Source: Hemicentrotus pulcherrimus (taxonomy: Eukaryota > Echinodermata > Echinoidea > Camarodonta > Strongylocentrotidae). Taken from it: DNA of 23,043 nucleotides. Of the stretch, positions 1 to 10,421 are shown piece by piece. Both the position numbers and the translations under genes were made by a program. The stretch is taken from positions 18,380-41,422 of the forward strand of contig BEXV01002101.1 of the NCBI GenBank assembly GCA_003118195.1, in the 5' to 3' direction. The notes under the pieces were generated by a model. The model was not told the DNA's origin, ran no database searches, and saw only the letters and a list, made by a program, of their open reading frames with translations. Positions within the stretch are counted from its first letter, which is position 1; each line of letters opens with the position of its first letter.

Positions 1-230
1 AAAAAAAAATACAACTACAACACAACAACAACAACAACAACATTAAACAATGAAATAACACATAGAACAATTTGTACAAAAAGAGAAATACCAGACAACT
101 TTAAACAAGTTAGGGAACAAACATTATAGCTTTAGACTTCCAAAATCAGAAAATAGGAGGATTTTCTTGAATTTTCTCTTAGATTTCATGAAGAAAGTAT
201 TCAGAGAAACATATTACACTTTGAGAAGTA
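1..230. other. A-rich start of window, no gene
   Basis: The stretch opens with an A run and a short CAA/AAC tandem (about 20-45), followed by AT-rich DNA with no coding signal. The part next to 230 may belong to the 3' side of the minus-strand LINE relic that follows, but I could not read protein from it. Confidence 0.5.
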
Positions 231-480
231 GAATATTTCTAGCAACAAAAAAAAAATGTTCAGGATTTTAAATTTCATACTTTTCAAGGAATTTATATAG
301 TCTGTTTTACATTAGTCTTTCAAATACCTTTGCAGAAATTGAAAGAAGTGCAACAGGTCTAGAATTTGTAATACACTCTTAATCTTCTTTTTTGAACAAT
401 GGAACAATTTATGCTCTTTTGAGACTTTCAGGTAGTGAACCAGTACTCAAAGACATGGAAATGCAAGCATCACTTTAAAC
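230..480 (-). mobile_element. LINE reverse transcriptase relic (N-terminal RT region)
   Basis: Read on the minus strand, the segment gives the early reverse-transcriptase blocks of non-LTR retrotransposons: a 'LPESLKRA' stretch, 'VPLFKKED', then 'RPVALLSISAKVFERLM', then 'RLYKFLEKYEI' and 'NPEHF'. These match the usual order in Jockey/CR1-type LINEs (VPLFKKGD, NYRPISLLS, KIFER, EQFGF). In-frame stops interrupt it several times and nothing of the catalytic core follows, so this is a dead fragment. It abuts the truncated left side of the mariner-like element at about 455. The family within the LINEs is not resolved. Confidence 0.8.
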
Positions 481-784
481 AAACAAAACTTTGTTATTCC
501 TTGCTCATTTTTCCTGATTGAGGTGTCATATGAAAGGGCAGAACCCCAACTTTCTAGGAATGTGAATTTTTCTTCGGAATTCAGATACCGCCCGCCAAAT
601 AACTTTTGGATTCCTTTCTTCAAATTGCTTTTAATCAGTCATAAAATATGCATCATATGAGTTGAATTCAATGAAAGAGGAGGATCTAAGCTTTACAAAT
701 ATGTGTCATGTATGTTTTATAATTATGAATAAGATATGATAAAACATCGATAATTCTGGGTTTCGATTTTTCTAGGTCGCACTG
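455..784 (-). mobile_element. Mariner-like non-autonomous element, copy 1 (5'-truncated)
   Basis: From about 455 to 720 this closely matches 4278-4930 (shared landmarks: atggaaatgcaagca, gattgaggtgtcatatgaaa, cagataccgcccgc). Its right end (about 737-784) is the reverse complement of the left end of the second copy (4055 onward) and finishes in ...cgcactg followed by TA. The family therefore carries terminal inverted repeats starting CAGTGCG flanked by TA, as in Tc1/mariner-type MITEs. No transposase is present. The left end is missing here: the sequence to the left is LINE material. This copy keeps the empty site into which the 385-bp element inserted in copy 2. Strand is arbitrary. Confidence 0.75.
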
Positions 785-1329
785 TATAATACTTAATCAA
801 ATCCATTTCTTACATACAATGCAACCCCACCACCAATTTCATCACGTCTACAAATATGAACTAGAGAAACGTATCAAATATTATACAAATTGTGTTGAAA
901 TTGTGAAGTTATCATTTCTGACCATATTTTCAAAGTGAGTACTTTTTGATACGCTCTGTGTAATGAGTGTGCACAGGTCCAGGTCCAGGGTATAAACATT
1001 AAATATAATTAATTAAAGTCGCACTGTCGATCATAGGCCCCACTGTTGCAGCTGGAACATACATTTCGGAATTAAGAACACTGGGCAGTAAAGGTAGAAC
1101 ATGTATATAACGATCATACCAAAACAAAAAGCACATAGTATACAGGACACCTGCACAGTGCGTACAAGTGTACCCTACTTTGGTCACTTCTAATTTAACA
1201 GTTGTAACCTTTGTGACCTTGATTAATATTTCCTGGTTAAGATTAACTAATACATATATTTTGCTTTTGATTGAAACCATGTAGTTGATGGCACTGTTTA
1301 ACAGTTATTTATATCCCGTTTATTCCAAA
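785..1329. other. Intergenic stretch without a supported gene
   Basis: AT-rich DNA. A 93-codon minus-strand open frame (999-1280) lies here, but it has no recognisable domain, no splice context and no homology I can name. I see no RNA gene or regulatory structure. Confidence 0.4.
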
Positions 1330-2475
1330 GAAAAGGTGTTACGTCAACAGTTTTGTCCTGGTTTCAGTCATATCTTTTCGGATGGTCTTACCAGGTTGAC
1401 ATTGCCGGCATATTGTCAAACGCCATAATCATAGAATTTTGAATCCCCAGGGATCAATAGTAGGACCCAGAGGATACTCAATATGTCCTCTTTTTTAGAG
1501 ATATCGTCCGACACCATGCTATTAATTATCATCTCTATCTGATGACATGCATCTATATGTTTCCTTTAATCCTAAGACTCCAGGAGCTCTTGATAGCGCA
1601 CTTATCAAACTTCAAATTTGTATTTCAGATATTAAGCAAGCGATGGTAGAAAATAAGTTAAATTAAATGACTCAAAGACGAAATCTTTTGTTGCTGCTTC
1701 AGCACACAATCTGTGCATTCTTCCAAATGTTTAGTTGGATGTTGGTGGCACATTCATTAGGCCTTAAAAACAATCAGAAACATTGGCGTTGTATTTGATT
1801 CTTGCATGTCGATGTCTCAACATATTTCTCACATCTGTAGTATGGTTACGTTTTATTTAAGGAAGATTGCTAGTATCAGAAGGTTATTGTCCAGTCTGCA
1901 TGTCATATTGCTGTGCGTTCTTTAGTTCTATCCCGTATCAATTATTGTAATGGGCTTCTCTCTACCATTTCCTCGACTAAATTGGATCGTGTGTTACAAA
2001 ATTGGGCAGCCCGATTGATATTTCAGGTTTCTAGGCACCATCCATCTCAGCCATTCTTGATATCATTATACTAGCTTCCTTTGAAACAAAGAATGAATTT
2101 CAAATTACTTTCTTTTGTCTTCAAAATAATATATAATTAAGTTCCACAATAATTAGATACCTTTTTCAATTTGTATACACCTACCAGGGCATTGAGGTCA
2201 GCCAGTGATCTTCTCCGTGTCAATTATTCAGTTACCCGCACATAAGCTGGTGAAAGGACATTTACTGTATCTGCTTCAAAATACTGGAATGATCTACCAC
2301 TTGGAATAAGGGAGTCTCCATCAGTTATTACCTTCAGAAAGGCCTTAAAACTCATCTTTTTTTGCAGTTTGTAGTTGTAAGACTGTTTTTCTTATTACAT
2401 GTATTTATGTTATTTTAATTTACTGTAAGTAATAATAATGATAATACCAATAATAAAAATAATGATACTCTGCCT
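1330..2475 (+). mobile_element. L2/CR1-like LINE relic (RT core to 3' tail)
   Basis: Plus-strand translation, with several frameshifts and stops, gives the classic order of an L2/CR1-type reverse transcriptase: 'STVLSWFQSYL' (about 1345), a degraded 'VPQGSxLGP' box (about 1450), 'RHHAINYHLY' followed by 'DDMHLYVSFNP' (the YADD catalytic box, about 1515-1565, with an indel removing the Ala codon), 'LNDSKTK' (about 1665), 'NIGVVFDSCMSMSQHI' (1779 on), 'LPLKQRMNFKLLSFVFKI' (about 2070), 'RALRSASDLLRVNYS' (about 2190) and 'YWNDLPLGIRESPSV', 'KALKTHLF' (to about 2360). An AT-rich tail with imperfect AAT repeats (2430-2470) looks like the 3' end. It is clearly inactive. Family assignment is by motif style only. 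Confidence 0.88.
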
Positions 2476-2587
2476 AATGATACCATATTCATAAGTGCGC
2501 TGCCACGGATGACTGAGCGGCAGTCTTTAAAAAAAGTATTAGCAAAATCTCCAAGTTTGGGCAGAAGCAATGAATGTAGGTCATAAG

Positions 2588-2642
2588 CCATTGTGTGTGT
2601 GTGCACGTGTGGGTATGTGGGTGTGTTTGTGTGAGGGAGGGG
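2588..2642. repeat. GT-rich microsatellite
   Basis: Imperfect (GT)n run with interspersed G tracts, ending in a G-rich stretch. Confidence 0.75.
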
Positions 2643-3126
2643 GCAGGGAGGAGTATTGTATCGGTAAATTAACCTCCAGATTTGTTAAAGTTTTTTGTAC
2701 AAGTGAATAACATTTACAATTGACAAATTAATTATGATTAGGTATACTAATAAGTTTATTTTGTTGTTAAGTTATATATACTGCAAATGAATTTGTGTTT
2801 GATTATTTTTAAGTATGAGCAATCAATATTGAAAATGAATATATTTTATTGAATCCAATGGTTTTTGTTTGTGTTACACATTTGGAGAAATAAAACAAGA
2901 TTACTTTAAAAAATAATTTAAAAAAAGTGTCCTGTATGTCTTGATTTTATGTATTTTTTCTTAGTACTGTATTATAATTTTGTTGATCATACTTTGATTC
3001 TATGCAATATTTTCAACTAGCATTTTGTAAAACTAGGACCTGCCCACAAGTAATTTGCCTTATTGTGATTTCTTTGTGGATGTATTTTCCCCTTGTGTTC
3101 ACATAGTTTTAAAATGGAAAACAAAC
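2643..3126. other. Gene-free AT-rich DNA, probably LINE 3' UTR at its right end
   Basis: No coding signal. The right end leads directly into a (GAATT)n tail, the typical terminus of a LINE 3' UTR, so at least the last part is probably a second, ORF-less LINE remnant. Confidence 0.4.
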
Positions 3127-3150
3127 GAATTGAATTGAATTGAATTAATT
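3127..3150 (+). repeat. (GAATT)n tandem, probable LINE 3' tail
   Basis: Four tandem gaatt units follow an A-rich segment. The same motif recurs at 9325-9345. Short pentamer tails of this kind are common at LINE 3' ends. The link to a LINE is inferred. Confidence 0.6.
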
Positions 3151-3796
3151 CCACAAGAGGCTAAATAAACTGTCAACCGAAAAAGATTTGTTTTAATGAA
3201 TATGTGGATCTGACGCAAAGGAATCAAAACACGATATTGTGTATACATATATATACAGTTTTAGAAAGGTAGAAATTCGTGTATTTTACCCATTTTTTTT
3301 GACAATCCACAAGGCGCTAAATCCGAGCTTGTTTCATTCCAAAAGTAATTAAATACACTGTGTCAATTACGGATTAGTTCATATGAACCACATTGTCTAA
3401 AGTTTTACGATTTTTGCTGTATATATGAAGCAGTTACAAGTGCAAATGATCAGTGAAACATTCCAATATATGTAACGTATTTAAATTATTTTAAAGGATT
3501 TTTGGAGGTGATTTATTTCCTTGTGGAATGAAAATTATAAAATGGTTGTTTCTAGAGGATTTGTTCTCCTCAAATGTAATTAATAATAAACATGGGGGGG
3601 GTGATAACATTCGTTTTATTACTATCAATAATTTGTTTCGCATTCAATTTCAATCGTTAAAATGGGTTAAACGTGCAAACAAAAAAAGGACGACAGCAAT
3701 TTTGATCCAAAAGGTTGTAAATCCACAAAATATGAAGAAAGAAATAACTGCCAATTTGATTAGAGATGACAAAAATGATGTAAAGTAATATCACTA
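3151..3796. other. Gene-free AT-rich DNA
   Basis: An 86-codon plus-strand open frame (3528-3788) has AT-biased, low-information composition and no recognisable motif. I do not support a gene here. Confidence 0.4.
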
Positions 3797-3808
3797 CTAT
3801 ATAATATA

Positions 3809-3850
<42 letters not shown>
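3797..3850. repeat. (TA)n microsatellite
   Basis: Near-continuous TA dinucleotide run with two interrupting G/C positions. Confidence 0.9.
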
Positions 3851-4126
3851 GGCGTGAAGGGCAAACACGTATGTGTTTGCACATATACGTGTTTGCACTT
3901 CAGAACCTAAAGAAGGCCTCACAAGCCGAAAGCTCGTTATACAATTGTAAAGTACAGCTACGTCTCACGTTCCTAGACCATTTTCTCTACGCCTACATAT
4001 TCTGGAACACCTGCTGTCATGTCAGAGTCGAGAATTATCGCATTTCTATATATACAGTGCGTCCCAGAAAAAAACGGAACCGAGAAGTATCGATGTTTTA
4101 TCATAACTTAATCACAACTATAATTA

Positions 4127-4220
4127 ACAAAAGACTTAACTCCGTTTCGTTGACAATCAGCCGTAGACGAGAGTCTTCATGCATGGCTGATTGTCAACGA
4201 AACGGAGTTAAGTCTTTTGT
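4127..4220. repeat. Perfect 36-bp inverted repeat with 22-nt loop
   Basis: Arms 4127-4162 and 4185-4220 are exact reverse complements of each other; the spacer is 4163-4184. Transcription from either strand would give a long, fully paired hairpin. It lies within the left part of the mariner-like element. The absence of any mismatch contrasts with the decayed state of nearby repeats and suggests a recent origin or strong constraint. Confidence 0.92.
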
Positions 4221-4506
4221 CAAATCTGCTTTTTGCTACGGCAGGCACCCAATGAAAACGAATTCGTTTGTTAAAATTATGGAAATGCAAGCACTACTTT
4301 ACACAAACAGAACTTTGTCATTCCTCGCTCATTTTTCCTGATTGAGGTGTCATATGAAAGGGCAGAAACTCAACTTTCTAGAAATGTAAATTTTTCTTCG
4401 AAACTCAGATACCGCCCGCAAAATGTCGTTTTGGTTTCTTTCCTTCAAATTGCTTTTAATCACTCATGCGTGAGATATGCATCATCTGAGTAGCATCAAA
4501 TGAAAG

Positions 4507-4891
4507 CCCGGCCCCCCACTCAGGGGTCGGAATGACCGCATGCGTGTTGCCAAAATGTCCGGTAAAGGGGTACTTTTCGTGCGACAAAGTCCGGCCCGAG
4601 AATTGTGAAAAAAGGGGTGTATTTGACTTTCACCCGGAGATTTCTTTAAAAAGGGGGTGTTTTTTCTTTTTCTCTCTCATCTCTTTGGACTCCTGAGAAA
4701 TTATTCCGAATTTAGGGGGGTACATTGAGCATTTTTCCTGATTAAGGGGGGTCTCCAAGGCAGGAAAAGCCCGCAAAAAGCCCGCGAAAGGGGGGTTCGA
4801 AAATTTTGGCAGTCCTCAGATAGGGGGAGTTTTCAAAAAGAGGGAACGAGCATATGCGTACCCTAAATAACACTGAGTGGGGGGGGCCGGG
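4507..4891. mobile_element. 385-bp MITE with 8-bp target-site duplication
   Basis: The segment begins cccggccccccactcag and ends with its inverted counterpart, differing only in C/G tract length. It is flanked on both sides by the 8-mer aatgaaag (4499-4506 and 4892-4899). The related copy at 455-784 has a single uninterrupted caatgaaagagga at this place, that is, the empty site. An 8-bp duplication is expected for hAT, P, Merlin or Zisupton-type transposons; which one is not decided. The interior is rich in G tracts and has no open frame. Confidence 0.85.
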
Positions 4892-4956
4892 AATGAAAGA
4901 GGAGACTCTAAGCTTTCTAAATATGTATCATTCATTAATTATGGTTCAACCCACAT

Positions 4957-5003
4957 CCTAACACACACACACGCACACACACACGTACATGCACACACAC
5001 ATA
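4957..5003. repeat. (AC)n microsatellite
   Basis: AC dinucleotide run with a few interruptions, directly right of the truncated mariner-like copy. Confidence 0.85.
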
Positions 5004-5129
5004 CTACATGGCTAAACGTGCCCTAGATTTACGCTCATACAGAATTGGCCAAATGAGATGTTTGAAACTATTCAATGTACATGTATAAACAATAGGATGG
5101 TCATGTTATAGAACCCTATACTTGGAACA

Positions 5130-5625
5130 GGGTGGAGTATATCTGTGTAAATTTAGATATAGCATTCATGACTTACTCTGTTTAAGAGGACGATATGTAT
5201 AAGATAATTCCTAGACATAACAGATTATGTAATCATTGTCATTCATATCGGTGACGAATTTCATTACTTCTTTGAGTGTGCTTACTTCAAGGAAGAGACA
5301 AATCGATTCTTAGTAAAAGTAGGGAAATTGCCCACATACGCGTTTAAACAATTTAATACCAAAGATGTAAAATGTCAAAATCGTAAAAACTTGACTTAGT
5401 AGGTTAAATTATTATGTTAAATTTCGGTAAAACACAATTATTCAACTGTATACGTTTGCCGCTTCTCATAATGTATAATCCACATGTAACACAAGTGTGC
5501 ATTACTCTCATAGTTATGATGTCTTGGTTGTTTAAAATGCTGTTATTTACATCTTATTTGTATTGATATGTTAACAAAAAACATGTATATTGTATGTTGT
5601 AGAATGAAATAAAGTTCAATTTCCA
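5130..5625 (+). mobile_element. LINE C-terminal relic with zinc knuckle, and 3' end
   Basis: Plus-strand frames give 'FRYSIHDL', 'IPRHNRLCNHCHSY', then after a frameshift 'GDEFHYFFECAYFKEE' and 'NRFLVKVGKLPTYAFKQF', ending in TAG near 5399. The C-x2-C...H-x4-C pattern followed by F-K-E-E is the C-terminal zinc knuckle found after the reverse transcriptase of many LINEs. The downstream AT-rich DNA ends with AATAAA (about 5608) before a CT-rich tract, consistent with the element's 3' end. Frameshifts and stops show that it is dead. It differs from the 1330-2475 element, which lacks this knuckle. Confidence 0.8.
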
Positions 5626-5763
5626 TTTCTCTCTCCCTTTCTCTTCTACTACCTGTCTCTATATTTGTACTCGTCCTTCCATATCTATTTATGTAACTCT
5701 CTCTTTCTAACTATTTATCTCTCTCACCTCTTCCCTCTCCATTTTTCTTCATCTAATACCCCC

Positions 5764-5804
<41 letters not shown>

Positions 5805-5830
5805 CCTGTTTCTCTTCTCAATTTCTCCAT
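5626..5830. repeat. CT-rich low-complexity tract with (CT)n core
   Basis: Pyrimidine-rich DNA with an uninterrupted (CT)n core at about 5767-5800. It produces a spurious Ser/Leu-rich open frame. Confidence 0.9.
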
Positions 5831-7655
5831 CATTCCGTCCTCTCTTCAAACCTTCAATTAACACTACAGAATAATGAGTTCTAAAAGTATTTGCTGATGC
5901 TTACAGAAACATGTTTATTGGTGGACATATTTATTCGCTTCTAATATACCCACTTTTTTTATTATTTGACTCGGAGCGCCGGGTTGACTCGTATCAATCA
6001 CGAAATAATTGTTTTTAAAATCTGATAAACTTGTTCAAAGTACTGCATATCAATAGATATTAACAAGACACGATTACGGGGTTCAAGCATGGTCATAATA
6101 CATATCAGCTCTTTTATACAAAACAATGCAGATATATAAGTCATGATGCACGTTTCCAACAAGTCCATAAAATGATAGAATGAAAAGACGACTATTTTTC
6201 GCCAGTAATCTAGAATCGATATCTTGGTATTATTATGAACATCATTTCAACACGAAAATTGAGGTATGGATTACCAAATGTATCACTTTTTGTTAAACAT
6301 TGCTCTAAATGCGATCAGTGGAAAATAATTACTATTATTAACAAAGTATAACACAATCCTTCTTTCATGCTAGTAAAACACATATTTATTAGCATTTATT
6401 TTCCTTAAGCTCACTACTGCGAAGGCATATTCCTAAATTGTAAACAAATTATTTTGGAATAGGGTGACAAACACGACACTGCCCTTTTTTCGGAACCTGA
6501 CTTTTTTCTTCTTTTTCTTCATTTTATTATATATTGTTTTTACTGCTGTACAAGATTGACCAGCAGCATTTGCTGGAGGGGTCAGTTAACAAAGAAGTTA
6601 TCAAATCATAAACAAAGGCATTTTTTACATTAATACCATAAATATAAAGTAATCCATAACAAATATAGAAATAAACTACCGCCGATCTAGCTCAGTGCTG
6701 CGTGAGACGGTGCTGGACTGGGTATATGCGTCGGCGAGGCCGGTCACGGCCTGGCTACCTTGTGTGTGAAGAACAGTTCTAATTAGCCGCTGTGTGGTGG
6801 TAGCGAGAGACTAATTGACAAAGTCAGCTTTTCACAGGGTAGTATCCGTAGTGTAAAGATATCAAGGTTAATTATGTAAGGATCTTCCTCTCAGTAAATT
6901 TAGATCTAACGTTACATTAACGTGACTCTATGTAATACTATCACCAGACTTCAATCACCTTTTGCTCGCGACATCGCAAACAACGCGCGAAAACAAATTA
7001 GTAGCAATCTAAATTTTGGATTTAGATTAGGCTTAAACTAAACTTAAACCGTTCAGATTTCCGAATACGGCCCTTCGTCATGTTTGTTACCAACGTGCTG
7101 TCATAAAAAAATGTAAAGCGTGGTATCAATAAATGAAATGATACGCATTGTTTCATTATATAATAAAACTGCATATAATGGTCAAACAAATACTGGAAAA
7201 AGTGCACACTATATCCTAAGCACTCACTGTACAAACCCATAATACAAAAGATGGTTAACTCTTTCATATAACAATTACGATTATCATTTGAAATCCTTGT
7301 AGGTTTCGGATTTTGTCAATAAAATAAGCATAGAGGAAATCTTATTACACAAGACGTATTTTCAAATCAGTTTATTTTGTAATTCATATATAGGTAACTG
7401 TACATTATGCGCAATATATATATAAACTGCATGTATTTCCTAGACTAAAATACACAAGATACCAAATCTCCCCTAAGAACAAAAACTGCAATGTGTGCAG
7501 AATATGGGCATTGGTGTTGATACAATTTATTATTAATCCATACATTAGATAGAAAGAACATAACTAATAACATACAGCATTAACGATTAGTACTGATAAT
7601 TCTTTTGACTTCCATGTCGTATAATCTACATAAGTACGTAAAAAAGCTTTCTCGT
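5831..7655. other. Long gene-free stretch with scattered repeat debris
   Basis: No coding exon is supported. Around 6675-6790 there is a GC-richer patch beginning with a tRNA-A-box-like 'tagctcagtg' but with no convincing B box; it may be an old SINE-like sequence. At 6540-6590 the minus strand reads like a LINE 3' UTR ('gctgctggtcaat'), and a similar motif recurs at about 7765. The 81-codon minus-strand frame at 7022-7267 has no recognisable features. Confidence 0.4.
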
Positions 7656-7658
7656 AAG

Positions 7659-7689
<31 letters not shown>

Positions 7690-7740
7690 TTTAACTCTAA
7701 GCGCTTTACAAATATACTATATTATATTTATTTTGTATCT
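7656..7740 (-). repeat. (ATT)n LINE 3' tail
   Basis: On the minus strand, 'gtaaagcgcttagag' is followed by a short spacer and an (ATT)n run (7662-7688). An AAAGCGCT motif followed by an ATT tail is a common 3' terminus of CR1/L2-type LINEs in marine invertebrates (general knowledge). It may be the 3' end of the LINE relic at 8000-8560, about 300 bp upstream on the same strand. Confidence 0.55.
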
Positions 7741-7999
7741 ATCTTTTTAATTGGTATATAATAATCGACCAGCAGCACAAAGCGTAAAGGGTGAATTTAC
7801 AATAGCACAGTGATGTGTATACATGTACACAAGTATTTCAAAGCATAGTAAATAAAGCATTAACATTATGACGATTCAAAACTGCCGCTAAATATAACAA
7901 TAACTGAATTACAAAGAAAACCACAAACATACACCACAGGATTAAAGCATATGCAGGCTGAAATAGTGATATTGAATTATTGACTCGAAAATAAGATAA

Positions 8000-8560
8000 A
8001 AATCTGCAAGAAAGTTAAGGGGGATGAGAGTTACTTCAAAATTCTGGCAAGGTGAGGGATGGTGGAATAACAATACCTTTCAATATGACATTTAATTGTC
8101 GGAAAACCAGTCTTGTTGCGCAACTGTCTCATTCTCGAGACGAACTTCGGAATGTTCCTGGACTTCTTCAAGACTTAACAAAAGTGAATCCCTTCTCGAA
8201 GATAGGGAAGTAAGGTTAGTTATGACAAGGGCATTCGTATAATCAACATTATATCCTACAATATTTTTGAGTGCCAGCTTTTGAACGAATTCCAATTCAT
8301 TAGTCTAATTGATAGCAATAGAAATCAGCCAAACAGGGGAAGCATTTTCGAGAATGGGCCTTAAACAGTCATCATATAAGCCAAACTTGCCTTCGATTTC
8401 CTTAGTACACAAAGCGTGTACAATCTACGCGATGCTTTAGCAACAATATCTGCAATGTGTAGATTCCATTTCAGATCATCTTTAAGTGTGACTCCAATTA
8501 ATTTGATATTTTGGATATTATTGAGTCGGATTGAGTTTAAGTTGAAATCATTTCCTTCTT
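8000..8560 (-). mobile_element. LINE C-terminal RT relic
   Basis: Minus-strand translation from about 8545 gives 'KLIGVTLKDDLKWNLHI', 'AKASRRLYTLCVLRKSKA', a frame change, 'ENASPVWL', then 'LEFVQKLALKNIVGYN' and 'NALVITNLTSLSSRRDSLLL', another frame change and 'NIPKFVSRMRQLRNKTG', 'KCHIERYCYSTIPHLARIL', ending in TAA at about 8011. This is the thumb-to-C-terminus series of a LINE ORF2 (GVTLxxDLKW, VQKRALRII, LxxRRxxL, a terminal RYxxSxIPxxxRLL). At least two frameshifts make it inactive. The 67-codon frame at 8092-8295 is only part of this relic and not a separate gene. Confidence 0.85.
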
Positions 8561-10020
8561 AATATGTATATTATATAATAATATCACAAGTTTCGGAGGC
8601 CTTTCGACCCCGTTAATTTTTTGTGCCGCAACCTCCTAAAACCCGCCTCAGGCGGGGGGTGGAATGGCTGGGACTAACCACGGAGCTGGATTATGAAGTA
8701 ATCATATTTATGTCTAAATATGATGCAAGGTAACACATGGACATCAAATGTTGATCCTAATATGATGTTATAAGAACATGAATATTTACCAAACGTAAAA
8801 GTAATATTCTCAAAATAATAATAGTGTACAGTTTAACAACGTACTTTTGTTTTATGTCATTCTGCCTTTCAGCAACATCATATATTTACAATGAGTGAAA
8901 ACAAGATGGACACCTTAGTCATGTCAGTTACTAAACAAATTGCCAGAGAAATAAAGAGAATAAATGTGAAGTCTATAAACAAATGATATTACTACAATAT
9001 GTACTATGAAAAAGCAGTGGCTTGTTCTGTCGTATTGAAATAATATATAGGCCTACATTGGATAGTATCATAATGAACATGAACATTACATCACCATTCA
9101 ATCATTATTATCTCAACTTTAATTCATAACTTGGTGAAAAAGTGGCTGTAAAAAGTCACAAACTCAAACTCTTCCTATTGAAAACAAAAGTCTTCTAGTG
9201 TGTCGTTGACATTCCTAACTAAAAGCTTTATATCAAAAACATTGTTATCATTCATAGTGTCTTCAATGCAAGAGACAACGTCTTATTTTTAAATTTTGGT
9301 TCGATGACTTGTCCATACTGATTATTGAATTGAATTGAATACAATTTTCTTCTACATCAAACAAATCAAATTACATTTGAGGGGCGGTGGATGATAAAAC
9401 AGACAAAAAATGGTGATCGTGATGATGGTGATGATGTTGATGATGATTATAATGAAAATTAAATGAAAATATGTTGATGTAAATATGTGTGAGGGGATGT
9501 AAGAGTTTGTGTGTAAAATGTATGCAATAACGAATTGATGTTTCAAATTTAAAAAGCAGATGGTTTATAATATATCTCGAGTGAGGAAAATTTGTTTGCA
9601 TATCGTGATATCTACATTTTAAATGGTCTTATATTTTGTGTAATATCAAGATTCTAGAGAAAATGTTATCGCTCTTAAACGAAATGTTCCCTAGCAGTGA
9701 AATAGTGACGGTTGCGGACCTATAAGGCCAAACACATTATTAATTTTAAATTGCAAATATAAGTATGAAGTTTATCACCTAATGTGAAATTAACATTTAA
9801 AATCTTAAAGGAGCTACACAAAGAAAATTTACTAAAAACTGATAATTAGAACAAATTACATATGGATGGAAAGATTTTCTCTTGAAAAACACGAATAATT
9901 TGCTGAGAAATCATATAGATATCGTGGAGAGGCGTAAAATGCCATTTTTCAAGACCCTTCTTAAACCCCCAAGCGCCCCCGAACGTAAGCCAAACAAACG
10001 AGCGTAGCGAGCTCTGAATA
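8561..10020. other. Gene-free stretch with microsatellites
   Basis: No supported gene. Contents: a small GC-rich hairpin (cccgcc/ggcggg, about 8641-8655), a short exon-like plus-strand frame (8873-8986, see findings), a (GAATT)n LINE-type tail at 9325-9345 and a GAT-rich tract at 9411-9450. The minus-strand His/Ile-rich frames at 9352-9601 are translations of that tract. Confidence 0.4.
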
Positions 10021-10145
10021 GTGAGGTCACACCCTGGACAAACAGCTCGGTACCGGCTGCTAGCTTCCGCTTAGTGCGTCTAGCTGCAGACCAAGCGGAA
10101 GCTAGCAGCCTTTTTTTAACAGCCGTGTCCAGGGTGTGACGTCAC
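10021..10145. repeat. Long foldback (inverted repeat) element
   Basis: Outer arms 10021-10040 and 10126-10145 pair with one mismatch. Inner arms 10055-10072 and 10093-10110 pair perfectly over 18 bp around a 20-nt spacer; the middle segments differ in sequence and length. The right outer arm contains the CRE palindrome TGACGTCA (10137-10144). It lies 277-401 bp beyond the stop codon of the minus-strand gene, so it could fall in that gene's 3' UTR and fold in the transcript. It may be a small foldback transposon; no clear target duplication was found. Confidence 0.85.
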
Positions 10146-10421
10146 ACGAAGAACTACGACAAAATACGAAAAAATACGAATAGGCAGTAAATCTGGATCT
10201 CAAAACTAACATTTTTGAAAGTTGATTTCTGCGGGCCCAAAACATATTTTGAAGAGGAAATTTGTTGTAATTGATCAGTAAGGCTTTCCCTTCGCAATGA
10301 TATGAATTTTGCATCAATTCAAATCACTTTTGCTTCTTGGTGTGACTACTTTAAGTTTAACGAGAGATATCACGCCTAGTTGTGAAATGTATTTTTGCAT
10401 CTTTAAAACAAGAAAGTATTA

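Larger units (their letters stand above)
4055..4935 (+). mobile_element. Mariner-like non-autonomous element, copy 2 (3'-truncated, with nested insertion)
   Basis: The left terminus starts CAGTGCGTCCC immediately after TA and matches, inverted, the right terminus of copy 1 (about 737-784). The body from 4278 matches copy 1 (455-720). It lacks the right inverted repeat: homology fades after about 4930 and an AC microsatellite follows. Two structures sit inside it: a perfect 36-bp inverted repeat (4127-4220) and a separate 385-bp element (4507-4891). No transposase coding sequence is visible, so the copy is non-autonomous. Confidence 0.75.

Noticed and set aside
999..1280. 93-codon minus-strand frame
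   Set aside because: No domain, splice context or recognisable similarity; length is within chance for AT-rich DNA.
3871..4341. 156-codon plus-strand frame
   Set aside because: It runs across the mariner-like element, including both arms of its inverted repeat, so it is a by-product of repeat sequence.
5665..5874. Ser/Leu-rich plus-strand frame (also similar frames at 19385-19651)
   Set aside because: Translation of CT microsatellites.
8092..8295. 67-codon minus-strand protein gene
   Set aside because: It is one frame of a frameshifted LINE reverse-transcriptase relic that continues on both sides.
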